Source: Candidatus Bipolaricaulis sp.
GTDB taxonomy: Bacteria; Bipolaricaulota; Bipolaricaulia; UBA7950; UBA9294
NCBI GenBank assembly: GCA_028713635.1
Contig: JAQTNX010000007.1
Span: 1-35,550, forward strand
Length of the DNA: 35,550 nucleotides
Direction of reading: 5' to 3'
The notes beneath the pieces were generated by a model, which saw only the letters and a program-made list of their open reading frames with translations, ran no database searches and had not been told where the DNA came from. This document shows positions 23,095 to 31,288 of the stretch, in pieces; the stretch's first letter is position 1, and every line of letters begins with the position of its first letter. The position numbers and the translations under genes are program-made.

Positions 23095-24465
23095 CTACTG
23101 CGATGGGGACGTACAGCGCAGCCAGACGGCGGCCTCGGCCGCTACCCGCTCGCACAGAGTTGGGGCAAGGCCGGCGTACGAGGAGGGGCGGAGCGCCTTC
23201 ATCCGGGTCTTGAGCTTGGCGTCGACAGGCAGGCCCTCGATCCACTCGTGGAGTTCCGCCAGCGTGATCGTCTTCCCGCGCGTGAGACCTCGAAGGGCTT
23301 CGTACGGATCCCCTGTTCCCTCGGCTCGGAGCATGGTCTGGTATGCCTCGGCCAGCACGTCCGGAGCGGCGTCGACGCGCGCCCGCAGCTCGGCCGGATC
23401 CAGGTCGACGCGGCCGAGTCCGCCGAGCGTCTCTTCCAGCGCAAGGTAGGCGTGGGCCAGCGCGACCCCGATATTCCGCTTGGCCGTCGAGTCGGAGAGG
23501 TCGCGCTGCATTCGCGAGTGGGTCAGCTTGTCCGCGAGCGTGTGCAGGAGCGCCGTCGACACAGCGAGGTTCCCCTCGCTGTTCTCGAACCGGATCGGGT
23601 TCACCTTGTGGGGCATCGTCGACGATCCGACTTCGCCCGGAACGGCCCGATGGACGACATCGCCGCGCGAGATGTACTCCCACAGGTCGATGTCCAAGTC
23701 GAGAACGATGTTGTTGATCCGCGACGTCACCGCGAAGTACTCGGCGAGTCCGTCGCCGTCGTCGATCTGGGTTGTGCACGCCATCGGCTCCAGGCCGAGC
23801 GCCGCCACGAACCGCTCCGCAAAGTCAATCCAGTCGATGTCCGGGCGCGCTACGACGGCCGCGGCGTACGTCCCTGTCGCGCCCGACAGCTTCCCCCGGA
23901 GCCGAAGCGCCTCGAGCTGGCGCCCTTGGCGGACAAGGCGGTGGACGAAGACGGCCAACTCCTTCCCGAACGTCGTCGGAGACGCCGCTTGCCCATGCGT
24001 TCGTGCGGGGAACGACGCCGACTTCCACCGCTCCACACGCTCCGCAAGCGCGGCAACAAGGCGCCGAAGCTGAGGCAGCTGCTCCCTGTCCCGGTACCGC
24101 GCGAGAAGAAGCGCGTAGGCAAGGTTGTTGACGTCCTCGGACGTCAGCGCGAAGTGGATCCGATTCGGGTGCGCAAGCTCAAGCTTCTCGCGAAGGAAGA
24201 GCTCGCAGGACTTGACGTCATGGCGAATCGCCGACTCGATCTCTTTGATCCGCGCGAAGTCCTCGTCCGTGAACGCTCGAGCCGCCTCGATGCGCGCCTT
24301 CTCGGCGCGAGTCAGCTTCGGGAAGACGCCGACCTCGTCCAGAGCGACGAGGTACCGGAGCTCCACCTCGCACCGAGCCGCCATCAGGGCGAACTCGGAG
24401 AAGTACGCGGAGAGGTGACCGACGGCGCCGGCGTAGCGCCCGTCCAGGGGCGAGATCTCGCGCAT
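23095..24465 (-). CDS. purB: Adenylosuccinate lyase
   Basis: Cleaves SAICAR and adenylosuccinate, releasing fumarate, in purine synthesis. 456 residues, E. coli-like long form: it starts MREISPLDGRY, and has THGQ with the catalytic His158, and the fumarase-superfamily signature GSSTMPHKVNP (280-290) with the catalytic-loop serines. TTQIDDGDGLAEYF (231-244) matches the E. coli TTQIEPHDYIAELF block. The ATG at 24465 has AGGAGG four bases upstream, overlapping the guaB TAG stop, so the genes are coupled. A 92-residue upstream extension of the open frame is Arg/Pro-rich shadow sequence and is rejected. Confidence 0.96.
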   Translation of the reverse strand: MREISPLDGRYAGAVGHLSAYFSEFALMAARCEVELRYLVALDEVGVFPKLTRAEKARIEAARAFTDEDFARIKEIESAIRHDVKSCELFLREKLELAHPNRIHFALTSEDVNNLAYALLLARYRDREQLPQLRRLVAALAERVERWKSASFPARTHGQAASPTTFGKELAVFVHRLVRQGRQLEALRLRGKLSGATGTYAAAVVARPDIDWIDFAERFVAALGLEPMACTTQIDDGDGLAEYFAVTSRINNIVLDLDIDLWEYISRGDVVHRAVPGEVGSSTMPHKVNPIRFENSEGNLAVSTALLHTLADKLTHSRMQRDLSDSTAKRNIGVALAHAYLALEETLGGLGRVDLDPAELRARVDAAPDVLAEAYQTMLRAEGTGDPYEALRGLTRGKTITLAELHEWIEGLPVDAKLKTRMKALRPSSYAGLAPTLCERVAAEAAVWLRCTSPSQ

Positions 24466-24473
24466 GGTGCCTC

Positions 24474-25964
24474 CTACGTGCTCCAACTCGACAGGGAGTC
24501 GGCCTCGCCGCCGAGCTGCAGGATGTCGTGGACCTTTCCCTCTCGAATCGCCAGCGCCGACACCAGTTCCAGCTCGGCGTTCGCATGCAGCTCGGCGATC
24601 GTTCGGCAGCCGCACGACGACATCGCCGACTTCACCTTGCTGATCATGAGGGGGAGGTTGTCGCGCAGCTTCCCCGCATACTCGACGAATCCTTCGACGC
24701 CTTCCACAAAAGCGGCCTGCCGATATCGGGCGGGGCTCCACTCCCGCGCCCGCGCCGAACCCTCGCCCCAGTACGGTTTCATCACGCGGTCGTTGATGCG
24801 GACCGTCTCCGTCGGCGACTCCTCCATGCGCGCAAAGAAGCGCCCCATCATGATCGCGTCCGCCCCGAGGGCGAGCCCGATGATGACGTCCTTGGAGTTC
24901 ACGACACCGCCGTCCGCGATCACCGGGACGTGGACGCCCGTCTTCGCTTCATGGCGGTCGCGGGCCGCAACCACCTCCATCACCGCCGTGGCAAGCCCTC
25001 GCCCGGTGCCCTTTTGCTCCTGCGTGATGCACATGGAGCCGCCGCCCATGCCCACCTTCACCGCCCCCGCGCCGGCGGCGACGAGGTAATCGAACCCTTC
25101 GCCGGTGATGACATTCCCGCCGATCACCGGGAGGTTGGGAGCGCGACAGCGAATCCACTGCAGGGTGTCTCGCTGGAACGTTGTGTGACCGTCCGACGAG
25201 TCGATGACGAGGACGTCGACCCCCGCCTCGACAAGGGCCGGAACCCGGCTCTCGTAGTCGTGCGTGTTGACGGCGGCAAACGCCAGCAGGCGCTTCCTCT
25301 CGTCGACCACCTGGTCGGGGTTATCGAGGTGGTCCTCGATGTCCTTGCGAAAAACCAGGGAGAGCAGCCGATCGTCTCGATCGACGATGGGGAGCACCGC
25401 GCGATGTCCCTCGATGAGCAGCGCGTTCGCCGCTTCAAGGTCGGAGATCCCAACGCCGACGTCGAGCTGGGCCCGTGGAACCATTCGCTCCTTCGCCGGC
25501 ACGTCGGCGTGAATCCGCGCGTCGTAGTCACGACGCGTGATCAATCCGAGCAGCCGGCCGTCCGGCGACACGACGGGAAAGGTCGAGAACCCGTACTGCC
25601 TTCGGAGCGCCTCGACGTCTCGCAAGCGAACGTCCGGCCCGATCGTCCGCGGCTCGACGAATCCGGCCTTGTGCGCCTTGATCGCCGCGACCATCGCCGC
25701 CTCGTCGGCGATTGACTGCGAGCAGTACACGACGGCTGCCCCGCCGAGCCTCGCGAGCTCGATCCCCATCCGCGGGCCTGACACAGACTGCATCGCGGCC
25801 GCGAGAAGCGGCGTCTTGAGGGCGATCACCCCTCCATCAGGCCGCAGAACGAGCGGACTCTCGAGCGAGATGCGATCGATCGACGTCTCTCGTGTCGTGA
25901 GGCCGGGAAGGAGTCGGAACTCGGTCAACGTTCTCGAGGGTTCCATGCGTACGCGACGTGCCAT
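24474..25964 (-). CDS. guaB: Inosine-5'-monophosphate dehydrogenase
   Basis: Oxidises IMP to XMP with NAD+, the first committed step to GMP. 496 residues from the ATG at 25964 (GGGAGG four bases upstream). A TIM barrel is interrupted by a CBS pair (about 108-215). The catalytic loop is GGGSMCITQEQKGTGRG with Cys312, the form found in a clostridial/anaerobe branch, instead of the common GSICTTR. The flap GEGSARARE and the block DGGVVNSKDVIIGLALGADAIMMG are intact, so IMPDH rather than GMP reductase is favoured. An ATG at 25985 would add 7 residues but sits right at the predicted transcription start. It is transcribed with purB. Confidence 0.93.
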   Translation of the reverse strand: MARRVRMEPSRTLTEFRLLPGLTTRETSIDRISLESPLVLRPDGGVIALKTPLLAAAMQSVSGPRMGIELARLGGAAVVYCSQSIADEAAMVAAIKAHKAGFVEPRTIGPDVRLRDVEALRRQYGFSTFPVVSPDGRLLGLITRRDYDARIHADVPAKERMVPRAQLDVGVGISDLEAANALLIEGHRAVLPIVDRDDRLLSLVFRKDIEDHLDNPDQVVDERKRLLAFAAVNTHDYESRVPALVEAGVDVLVIDSSDGHTTFQRDTLQWIRCRAPNLPVIGGNVITGEGFDYLVAAGAGAVKVGMGGGSMCITQEQKGTGRGLATAVMEVVAARDRHEAKTGVHVPVIADGGVVNSKDVIIGLALGADAIMMGRFFARMEESPTETVRINDRVMKPYWGEGSARAREWSPARYRQAAFVEGVEGFVEYAGKLRDNLPLMISKVKSAMSSCGCRTIAELHANAELELVSALAIREGKVHDILQLGGEADSLSSWST

Positions 25965-25990
25965 CGAACCTCCCAGATTGTCCATGTCCC

Positions 25991-26019
25991 TTTGTACTCA
26001 GACGAGGTCCGCGCTGCAA
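25991..26019 (-). promoter_or_regulatory. Promoter of guaB-purB
   Basis: Minus strand TTGCAG (26019-26014), 17-bp spacer, TACAAA (25996-25991). The start near 25984 leaves a 20-nt leader with GGGAGG, consistent with the ATG at 25964. Confidence 0.5.
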
Positions 26020-26044
26020 GAAGCGCGTCTCGCGCGGTGCCGAC

Positions 26045-26078
26045 AAAGGCGACGCGGCCGGCACGTCAGGCCGACCGC
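26045..26078 (-). terminator. Terminator-like hairpin after the hydrogenase operon
   Basis: Minus strand stem GCGGTCGGC (26078-26070) with GCCGGCCGC (26062-26054), one G-U pair, 7-base loop, followed by GTCGCCTTTG. It begins 31 nt after the last hydrogenase gene. The U-tract is short. Confidence 0.45.
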
Positions 26079-26108
26079 GCCTAGAGGTCTGCGGACTCCG
26101 AGTCCGGC

Positions 26109-27665
26109 TTACGCCGAGGCCGCTTGGAACTCCGATCGGAACCGGTCCACAGCGCTCTTCACCGGCAGAATCAGCGACTGCCCAAGCGGGCAGAGCGACG
26201 TCGCCTGCATCGTACGCGCAATGTCGACCAACCGATCCACGTCGCCCGGGCTCGCGTTCCCCGTCCGGATGGCCTCGGAGAGCTGGACGAGCGCGGCAGT
26301 CCCCGTGCGACACGGAGCGCACTGCCCGCACGACTCGTGCCGGAAGAACCGCAGGATCCCGTGCAAGAGCTCGACGATCGACGTGTCCTCGTCGACCACG
26401 AGGATCGCCCCCGACCCCAGCACGCCCGCGTACTCCTTGAGCCCGTCGAAGTCCATCGCAACGTCCAGCTGCGACTCATCGACGAACCCTCCCGCCGCGC
26501 CGCCGATCAGCGCTGCCTTGAACCTCTTCCCGCCGCGGACTCCGCCGCCACATTCCCAGATGATCCTACGCAGCGGCGTCCCCATCTCCACTTCGACCAG
26601 CCCTGGGGCTTCGACGTGGCCGAGGATCGTGTACACCTTGGTGCCGGGGCACGAGGCCGTTCCGAACGATCGGAACCACTCGGCGCCGCGCACGACGATC
26701 GGAGGGACGTTGGCCAACGTCTCGACGTTGTTCACGACCGTCGGGCGGGCCCAGAGCCCCACCGCGCCGGGGTACGGCGGCTTCAATCGTGGGTAGCCGC
26801 GCTTCCCCTCGATCGACTCGATGAGCGCGGTCTCTTCGCCGCACACGTACGCGCCCGCCCCCTTCTTGACCTCGACGTCGAATGAGAACGACGCGCCGAG
26901 GATCGAGTCGCCGAGAAGACCCGCAGCACGGGCGTCGTCGATCGCCTTCTGCATGCGCCGGATCGAGAGCGCGTACTCGCCGCGGATGTAGACATAGCCT
27001 TTCGTGGCGCCCACGGCGTAGCCGGCCAGCATGATCCCCTCAAGGAGCCGATGGGGATCCCCCTCCAGAATCAGCCGGTCTTTGAACGTCCCCGGCTCTC
27101 CTTCGTCGGCGTTGCAGACGATGTACTTGACCTCACCCGGCGCCGTGAACCCCCACTTCATGCCGGTCGGGAACCCCGCGCCGCCTCGTCCGCGCAGCCC
27201 CGATTGCTTCACGAGCGCCACCACGTTCGCGGGGCTCATCCCGGTTTCGATCACGTGGGCGATCCCTTCGTACGCTCCAGCGGCGATCGCCTCGTCGAGG
27301 TTCTCCGGGTCGATGACGCCGCAGTTGCGTAGAACGATGCGGGACCGCTCGCCCAAGGCCGTCATCGTCGCCGATCGTCGGGCAATCCGCAGGCGACGCA
27401 CCGGGCGTCCTTTGACCAGGTGCTCCTCGACGATCTCCTTCACGTCGGAGACCGCGACGCGCCCGTACGCGACCCCGTCAGGATGGACGACGAGAATGAC
27501 GCCGTGCCCTGCGATTCCGGGATCCCCGGTCTCGATCACCTGGACTTCCTCGCTGAGTCCGCGCTCGGCGAGCGCGGCGCGCAGAGCCCGTTGTACGTCT
27601 CGCACGCCCGCGAGAAGCGCCTCGTCGTTCACCGACACGAGTACGTGGGTTCTAGCGAGTCGCAT
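26109..27665 (-). CDS. NuoF/HoxF-type NADH-binding flavoprotein (second copy) with cysteine-less N-terminal domain
   Basis: 518 residues. The N-terminal 90 form a thioredoxin-like domain that normally holds a [2Fe-2S] cluster; here all four ligands are replaced (Ser11, Ala16, Asp48, Ala52) compared with the paralogue at 31289-34369, where they are cysteines, in a gap-free alignment. The FMN/NADH core is intact: SGLRGRGGAGFPTG near 156-169, CNADEGEPGTFKDR near 185-198, VCGEETALIESIEG near 275-288. The N3-type [4Fe-4S] motif ESCGQCAPC plus SLCPLGQ (about 445-495) is complete. The ATG has GGGAGG four bases upstream and overlaps NuoE-2 by 14 nt. It should oxidise or reduce NAD(H) with FMN. Last gene of the operon. 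Confidence 0.9.
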   Translation of the reverse strand: MRLARTHVLVSVNDEALLAGVRDVQRALRAALAERGLSEEVQVIETGDPGIAGHGVILVVHPDGVAYGRVAVSDVKEIVEEHLVKGRPVRRLRIARRSATMTALGERSRIVLRNCGVIDPENLDEAIAAGAYEGIAHVIETGMSPANVVALVKQSGLRGRGGAGFPTGMKWGFTAPGEVKYIVCNADEGEPGTFKDRLILEGDPHRLLEGIMLAGYAVGATKGYVYIRGEYALSIRRMQKAIDDARAAGLLGDSILGASFSFDVEVKKGAGAYVCGEETALIESIEGKRGYPRLKPPYPGAVGLWARPTVVNNVETLANVPPIVVRGAEWFRSFGTASCPGTKVYTILGHVEAPGLVEVEMGTPLRRIIWECGGGVRGGKRFKAALIGGAAGGFVDESQLDVAMDFDGLKEYAGVLGSGAILVVDEDTSIVELLHGILRFFRHESCGQCAPCRTGTAALVQLSEAIRTGNASPGDVDRLVDIARTMQATSLCPLGQSLILPVKSAVDRFRSEFQAASA

Positions 27666-28113
27666 CGTCCCTCCCGAGTCGGTCGAGGATCGCAGCGACG
27701 CGCTCCGCCGTGAGGTTTCCATAGAGCTCCTCGTCGATCATCATCGCCGGCGCGACCCCGCACACGCCCAAGCAGCTCGTGCTCTCCAGCGTGAACACGC
27801 CGTCCGCTGTGGTCTCGCCGACCTCCACGCCGAGGTACCGACGGAGCACGTCCAGCAGCGTCTCCGCCCCCATCAGCAAGCATGGAGGTGACTCGCACAC
27901 CCGGATGATCCGTCGCCCGCGCGGCTTGAGACTGAACATCGAGTAGAACGTCGCCGTGCCGACGACGTCGGACAGCGGGGCGCCGACGTGCTCCGCCGCC
28001 GACCGGAGCGCCTCGGGGGTCAAGTACCGTCTCGGCTCGGCGTCCTGCAGGTCATGCAGGATGTCGAGCAGGTACTCGGCCGACCGAGGGTACTTCTCCA
28101 ACAGGGTTCTCAC
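27652..28113 (-). CDS. nuoE: NuoE/HoxE-type [2Fe-2S] subunit (second copy)
   Basis: 153 residues. A helical N-terminal bundle (1-60, with VVGTATFYSMF) is followed by a thioredoxin-like [2Fe-2S] domain with ligands Cys73 and Cys78 (VCESPPC) and Cys114 and Cys118 (SCLGVC), the NuoE spacing. GVAPAMMIDEELYGNLT is the conserved end. It would pair with the NuoF-type protein of the next gene (14-nt overlap) to form an NADH-dehydrogenase module. The start overlaps the protease stop (ATGA). It differs clearly from the NuoE at 34797-35309 (shorter N-terminus, ESPPC against LGTAC), so the two are not a recent duplication. Confidence 0.92.
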   Translation of the reverse strand: MRTLLEKYPRSAEYLLDILHDLQDAEPRRYLTPEALRSAAEHVGAPLSDVVGTATFYSMFSLKPRGRRIIRVCESPPCLLMGAETLLDVLRRYLGVEVGETTADGVFTLESTSCLGVCGVAPAMMIDEELYGNLTAERVAAILDRLGRDDATR

Positions 28114-28565
28114 GCATCCTCCTCGCTTGATTCCACCGCCGCGGATCTCAACCAGGCTTGCACTGCCTCGACGGCTTCGGGCAACGCCTTCTCCCCCTCC
28201 GGGCTGAGCCGCTCGGCTACATCAAACAGGCGACCGGGCACGGCAAGAAGCCACGCATCGGGAGCGCGGCCGAAGACGCGCTCGGTCCAGTCGAGCAAAG
28301 CCTCGGGGGACACGGCGTGGCCCAGACCATGCCCGCGTGCCGGCCGGATCCGCCGAACGAGCGTCCCCGCTTCCCCGGCGACGGCGGCGTCGACGAACAA
28401 TACGCGATCGGCGGTCCTCAGGCGGAGGGCAAGTTCCGGCGTCAGCTGGGCGACGCCGATGGCGTCCGCAGACGGCACCGGGCCGAGCTCCGCCACCACG
28501 CGGGGCCCAATCCCGTCGTCGCCCCGCAGCGGATTCCCGATCCCGATCACGAGGTCCACGTCCAC
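28110..28565 (-). CDS. Hydrogenase maturation protease
   Basis: An endopeptidase of the HybD/HycI/HoxW family that removes the C-terminal extension of the [NiFe] large subunit after nickel insertion. 151 residues. It begins with the family motif IGIGNPLRGDDGIG, in which Asp16 corresponds to a nickel-binding residue of HybD; LFVDA (Asp59) and GHGLGHAVS (His83) are likely the other ligands. It lies 16 nt after the large-subunit gene, whose product carries a 24-residue tail to be cleaved. The 3' end overlaps NuoE-2 by 4 bp. Other hyp maturation genes are not in the window. Confidence 0.92.
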   Translation of the reverse strand: MDVDLVIGIGNPLRGDDGIGPRVVAELGPVPSADAIGVAQLTPELALRLRTADRVLFVDAAVAGEAGTLVRRIRPARGHGLGHAVSPEALLDWTERVFGRAPDAWLLAVPGRLFDVAERLSPEGEKALPEAVEAVQAWLRSAAVESSEEDA

Positions 28566-28581
28566 CTCCGCGGCTTTCCCA

Positions 28582-30000
28582 CTACTCCTGACAGAGCGTC
28601 GTGCGGCGGCCGTCCGCCTCGACGATGTCGAGGCGAAGCGGCATGTGTCCCACGGCGTGCACCGAGCAGGACAGGCACGGATCGTACGCCCGGATGCCCC
28701 CTTCGATCCGGTTCAGGATCCCCTCGGTCACCTTGCCCTTCTTGATGTACGTCTTGGCGATCTCGCGCACCGCCCGGTTCATGGCCAGGTTGTTGTGCCC
28801 CGTCGAGACGATGAAGTTCGCCTTCTCGATCACACCGTTCTTGTCGACGTGATAGTGGTGGATCAGCGTCCCGCGCGGAGCTTCGTGAACGCCCACACCC
28901 TCGAGCTCGTTAATGCCCGCTTCGGCCCGGACGTGCGGCGACAGGATCGACGCGTCCGCGAGCACGACCTCCATCTGCTCGATCGCGCCAAGCATCTCCA
29001 GCAGGCGAGCATAGTGGTAGTCAAACACGCGTCCCGAACGCTTCTTCTCGCCGGCGCGGAACTCCTCGAGCTCCCGGTCCGCCATCGGCGTTCCAAACCG
29101 GTCGCAGACGTTGACGCGCCCCAAGGGGCCGACCCGGTACATGCCCTCCGGGTATCCCATCGGCTCGTAGTGCGGGAATTTCAGGTAGGTCCACGGCTCC
29201 GACGCTTCCTTGATGATCGTCGCGTACTGCGACGGGTCGAGCGCCGGGACGATCGCCTTCCCCTTCATGTCGACGAGCCGAAGGACTCCAGTGTAGTGCT
29301 CCCAGAGTCCGTCCGGGGTGACGAGCCCCAGGTACATGCTGTCGAAGGCGCCGAGCAGGTTGCGCAGCTCGGCGGACGCGAACGCCTTCTTGTACAGCGC
29401 CAGGGTCTCGAGAATGGTCGCCTTCGCCTCGGGGAGGTGCGAGACGATCCACGCGCGGTTCTCCGCCGACAGCGGCTGGTGCACGCCGCCGGGGACGGCC
29501 CACGCGGGGTGGATCCTCTTTCCGCCGAGGCGGTCGATGACCTCCTGCCCGAACGCGCGCAGCCGGATCCCCTTTCGAGCCAGCTCGGGGTTTGCCGCGA
29601 CCAGGCCGACAACGTTGCGTGTAGCGGGGTCGGCGTCCCATCCAAGGAGGAAGTCGGGAGCCGAGAGGTAGAAGAAGCTCAGCGCGTGCGACTGCACGAA
29701 CTGCCCTAGGTTCATCAGGCGTCGGAGAAGCTCGGCGGTCCTCGGAATCCGCACAGCGAGGATGGCGTCGCACGCCTTGGCCGAGGCCAGGATGTGGCTC
29801 ACGGGGCAGATCCCACAGATGCGCGCCGTCAAGCCCGGCATCTCCCAGAGCGTCCGGCCCTCGCAGAACTTCTCGAACCCGCGCAGTTCGGTGACGTGGA
29901 ACTGCGCGTCGCGCACGTCACCCTTCTCGTCGAGGAACACGCTGATCTTGCCGTGTCCTTCGATCCGGGTCACCGGCTCGATATGGATTTCGCGTTGCAT
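28582..30000 (-). CDS. hoxH: [NiFe] hydrogenase large subunit, HoxH/group 3 type
   Basis: Catalytic subunit holding the Ni-Fe(CN)2CO site. 472 residues, beginning [20 protein letters not shown]1 motif: [10 protein letters not shown], with Cys62 and Cys65. L2 motif: DPCLSCSVH, with Cys442, Cys445 and His448. After His448 about 24 residues remain ([16 protein letters not shown] and on), the tail cut by the maturation protease encoded next. The short sequence between motifs, the absence of a Tat-dependent small subunit, and NuoE/F/HoxU partners place it with cytoplasmic group 3 enzymes (3c/3d-like) rather than membrane uptake types. AGGAGG is six bases before the ATG; an upstream ATG at 30033 is rejected. 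Confidence 0.95.
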   Translation of the reverse strand: MQREIHIEPVTRIEGHGKISVFLDEKGDVRDAQFHVTELRGFEKFCEGRTLWEMPGLTARICGICPVSHILASAKACDAILAVRIPRTAELLRRLMNLGQFVQSHALSFFYLSAPDFLLGWDADPATRNVVGLVAANPELARKGIRLRAFGQEVIDRLGGKRIHPAWAVPGGVHQPLSAENRAWIVSHLPEAKATILETLALYKKAFASAELRNLLGAFDSMYLGLVTPDGLWEHYTGVLRLVDMKGKAIVPALDPSQYATIIKEASEPWTYLKFPHYEPMGYPEGMYRVGPLGRVNVCDRFGTPMADRELEEFRAGEKKRSGRVFDYHYARLLEMLGAIEQMEVVLADASILSPHVRAEAGINELEGVGVHEAPRGTLIHHYHVDKNGVIEKANFIVSTGHNNLAMNRAVREIAKTYIKKGKVTEGILNRIEGGIRAYDPCLSCSVHAVGHMPLRLDIVEADGRRTTLCQE

Positions 30001-30010
30001 GCCTCTCCTC

Positions 30011-30547
30011 CTACCCGAACTTGAGATCCGCACCGGCTAGTTCCGGCGTCTTCCCATCGAGAAGCGCCAGCACCGCCTTGGCGATCAGCCCCGCCGGCGG
30101 CGGACAGCCGTGCAGGAAGTAGTCCACCGGGATCACTTCGTGCAGCGGGCGGACCCGCTCGAGCAGCCGTGGGACCACTTCGTACGGAAGCGCCCCGTTC
30201 GTCGTCCGCGATGTTCCGTAGATCTCCTCAATCAGTTCCCTCGGCGGGATCCCGTTCCGCAGCGCTGGAACGTTCCCCGTCACGGCGCAGTCCCCGAGCG
30301 AGATCACGATCTTCGACTTCGCGCGCACCGTGCGAGCCAGCTCGAGCTGCTCCTCGTTCCCGATCGCACCTTCGACGAGCGTCACGTCGACCCCGCCCTC
30401 CGGGAAGACCTTGAGGTCCGTGATCGGGCTGTTGCAGAACTCGACTCGGCCCGCGAGGTCAATCAGCACTTCGTCAATGTCAAGAAGCGACATGTGACAC
30501 CCGGCACAGCCGCTGAACCAGACGGTGGCCACTTTCACCTTACCCAC
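30011..30547 (-). CDS. hoxY: [NiFe] hydrogenase small subunit, HoxY type
   Basis: 178 residues carrying the proximal [4Fe-4S] cluster next to the Ni-Fe site. Ligands: Cys14 and Cys17 ([11 protein letters not shown]), Cys87 (LGDCAVTGN) and Cys148 (LHGCPPPA). There is no Tat signal and no C-terminal extension for medial and distal clusters, so electrons leave directly to the HoxU-like partner; this is the compact cytoplasmic HoxY/MvhG form. The gene overlaps the HoxU-like gene by 8 nt and precedes hoxH by 10 nt. Confidence 0.94.
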   Translation of the reverse strand: MGKVKVATVWFSGCAGCHMSLLDIDEVLIDLAGRVEFCNSPITDLKVFPEGGVDVTLVEGAIGNEEQLELARTVRAKSKIVISLGDCAVTGNVPALRNGIPPRELIEEIYGTSRTTNGALPYEVVPRLLERVRPLHEVIPVDYFLHGCPPPAGLIAKAVLALLDGKTPELAGADLKFG

Positions 30548-31238
30548 GGGCCCTCCTTTCCGTCAGTTCCGCCACGAGGTCCGGGTGCTTGCGCATCTCG
30601 GCGTTGCTCGCACCCTTGCGGGCAATCGCCCCGGTCGGGCACACCTCGACGCACTTGCCGCAGCTTGTGCACGACTCGGCGGTTCCCCACGGCACGGCGA
30701 GATCGGTGATCACCCGCACGGTCGCGCCGCGCTCGGCGAAGCCCCACGTGTGCGCACCTTCGACTTCCTGGCACACACGCACACACCGTCCGCAGAGCAC
30801 GCAGCGATCGCGATCGATGAGGAAGCGCGGGTGCGTCGCGTCGACGCGCTCGCGCCGGTACGTGTACGGAACGCGAACCGAGTGCATCCCAAGCTCGCAC
30901 GCGAGGTCCTGCAGCTCGCACCCTCCGTTGGAAACGCAGAACGAGCAGACGTGGTTGCCCTCGGCAAACAGAAGCTCAAGGATCGTGCGGCGGTACGCGC
31001 GCACGGTTTCCGTCTGCGTACCGATCTCCATTCCGTCCGCGACCTTCGTGGTGCAGGACGTGACGAGCTGCCCGTACAGGTCGACGATGCATAGCCGGCA
31101 CGCCCCGACGTCCCTCAGGCCGTCGAGGTGGCAGAGGGTCGGAATGTGAATCCCGTTCTCCTCCGCCACCTCAAGGATCGTCTTGCCCGGGGCGGCCAGG
31201 ATCGTCCGTCCGTCGATCTTCACCCTCAGTTTGTCCAC
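30540..31238 (-). CDS. hoxU: HoxU-like multi-cluster Fe-S electron-transfer subunit
   Basis: 232 residues, similar to HoxU and the N-terminus of NuoG. The N-terminal [2Fe-2S] ferredoxin domain has Cys36, Cys47, Cys50 and Cys62. A His-Cys [4Fe-4S] motif follows (His96, Cys98, Cys101, Cys107; HVCSFCVSNGGC). Then comes a two-cluster ferredoxin fold: Cys146/149/152/156 and Cys190/193/196/200. Four clusters make a wire between HoxYH and a NuoEF module. The GTG start at 31238 has GGAGG seven bases upstream; an in-frame upstream extension of 46 residues is rejected because it lies in non-coding-like sequence. 50 nt separate it from the NuoF-GltD fusion gene. Confidence 0.92.
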   Translation of the reverse strand: MDKLRVKIDGRTILAAPGKTILEVAEENGIHIPTLCHLDGLRDVGACRLCIVDLYGQLVTSCTTKVADGMEIGTQTETVRAYRRTILELLFAEGNHVCSFCVSNGGCELQDLACELGMHSVRVPYTYRRERVDATHPRFLIDRDRCVLCGRCVRVCQEVEGAHTWGFAERGATVRVITDLAVPWGTAESCTSCGKCVEVCPTGAIARKGASNAEMRKHPDLVAELTERRARG

Positions 31239-31288
31239 CAGATCGCCTCCATCGGCGAGGTCCCGAACCCCCGGGCACTCGCCAAGAC

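Noticed and set aside
24466-24741. N-terminal extension of purB by 92 residues
   Set aside because: It overlaps guaB in another frame and is Arg-rich; MREISPLDGRY is the normal PurB start and has its own SD.
22720-25089. Plus-strand open frame of 789 codons
   Set aside because: Antisense to the CTERM protein, purB and guaB; no protein-like text and no ribosome-binding site.
26088-26106. CGGACTC-C-GAGTCCG palindrome before the hydrogenase terminator
   Set aside because: Arms of only 6-7 bp with almost no loop, no promoter or U-tract near it; may be chance.
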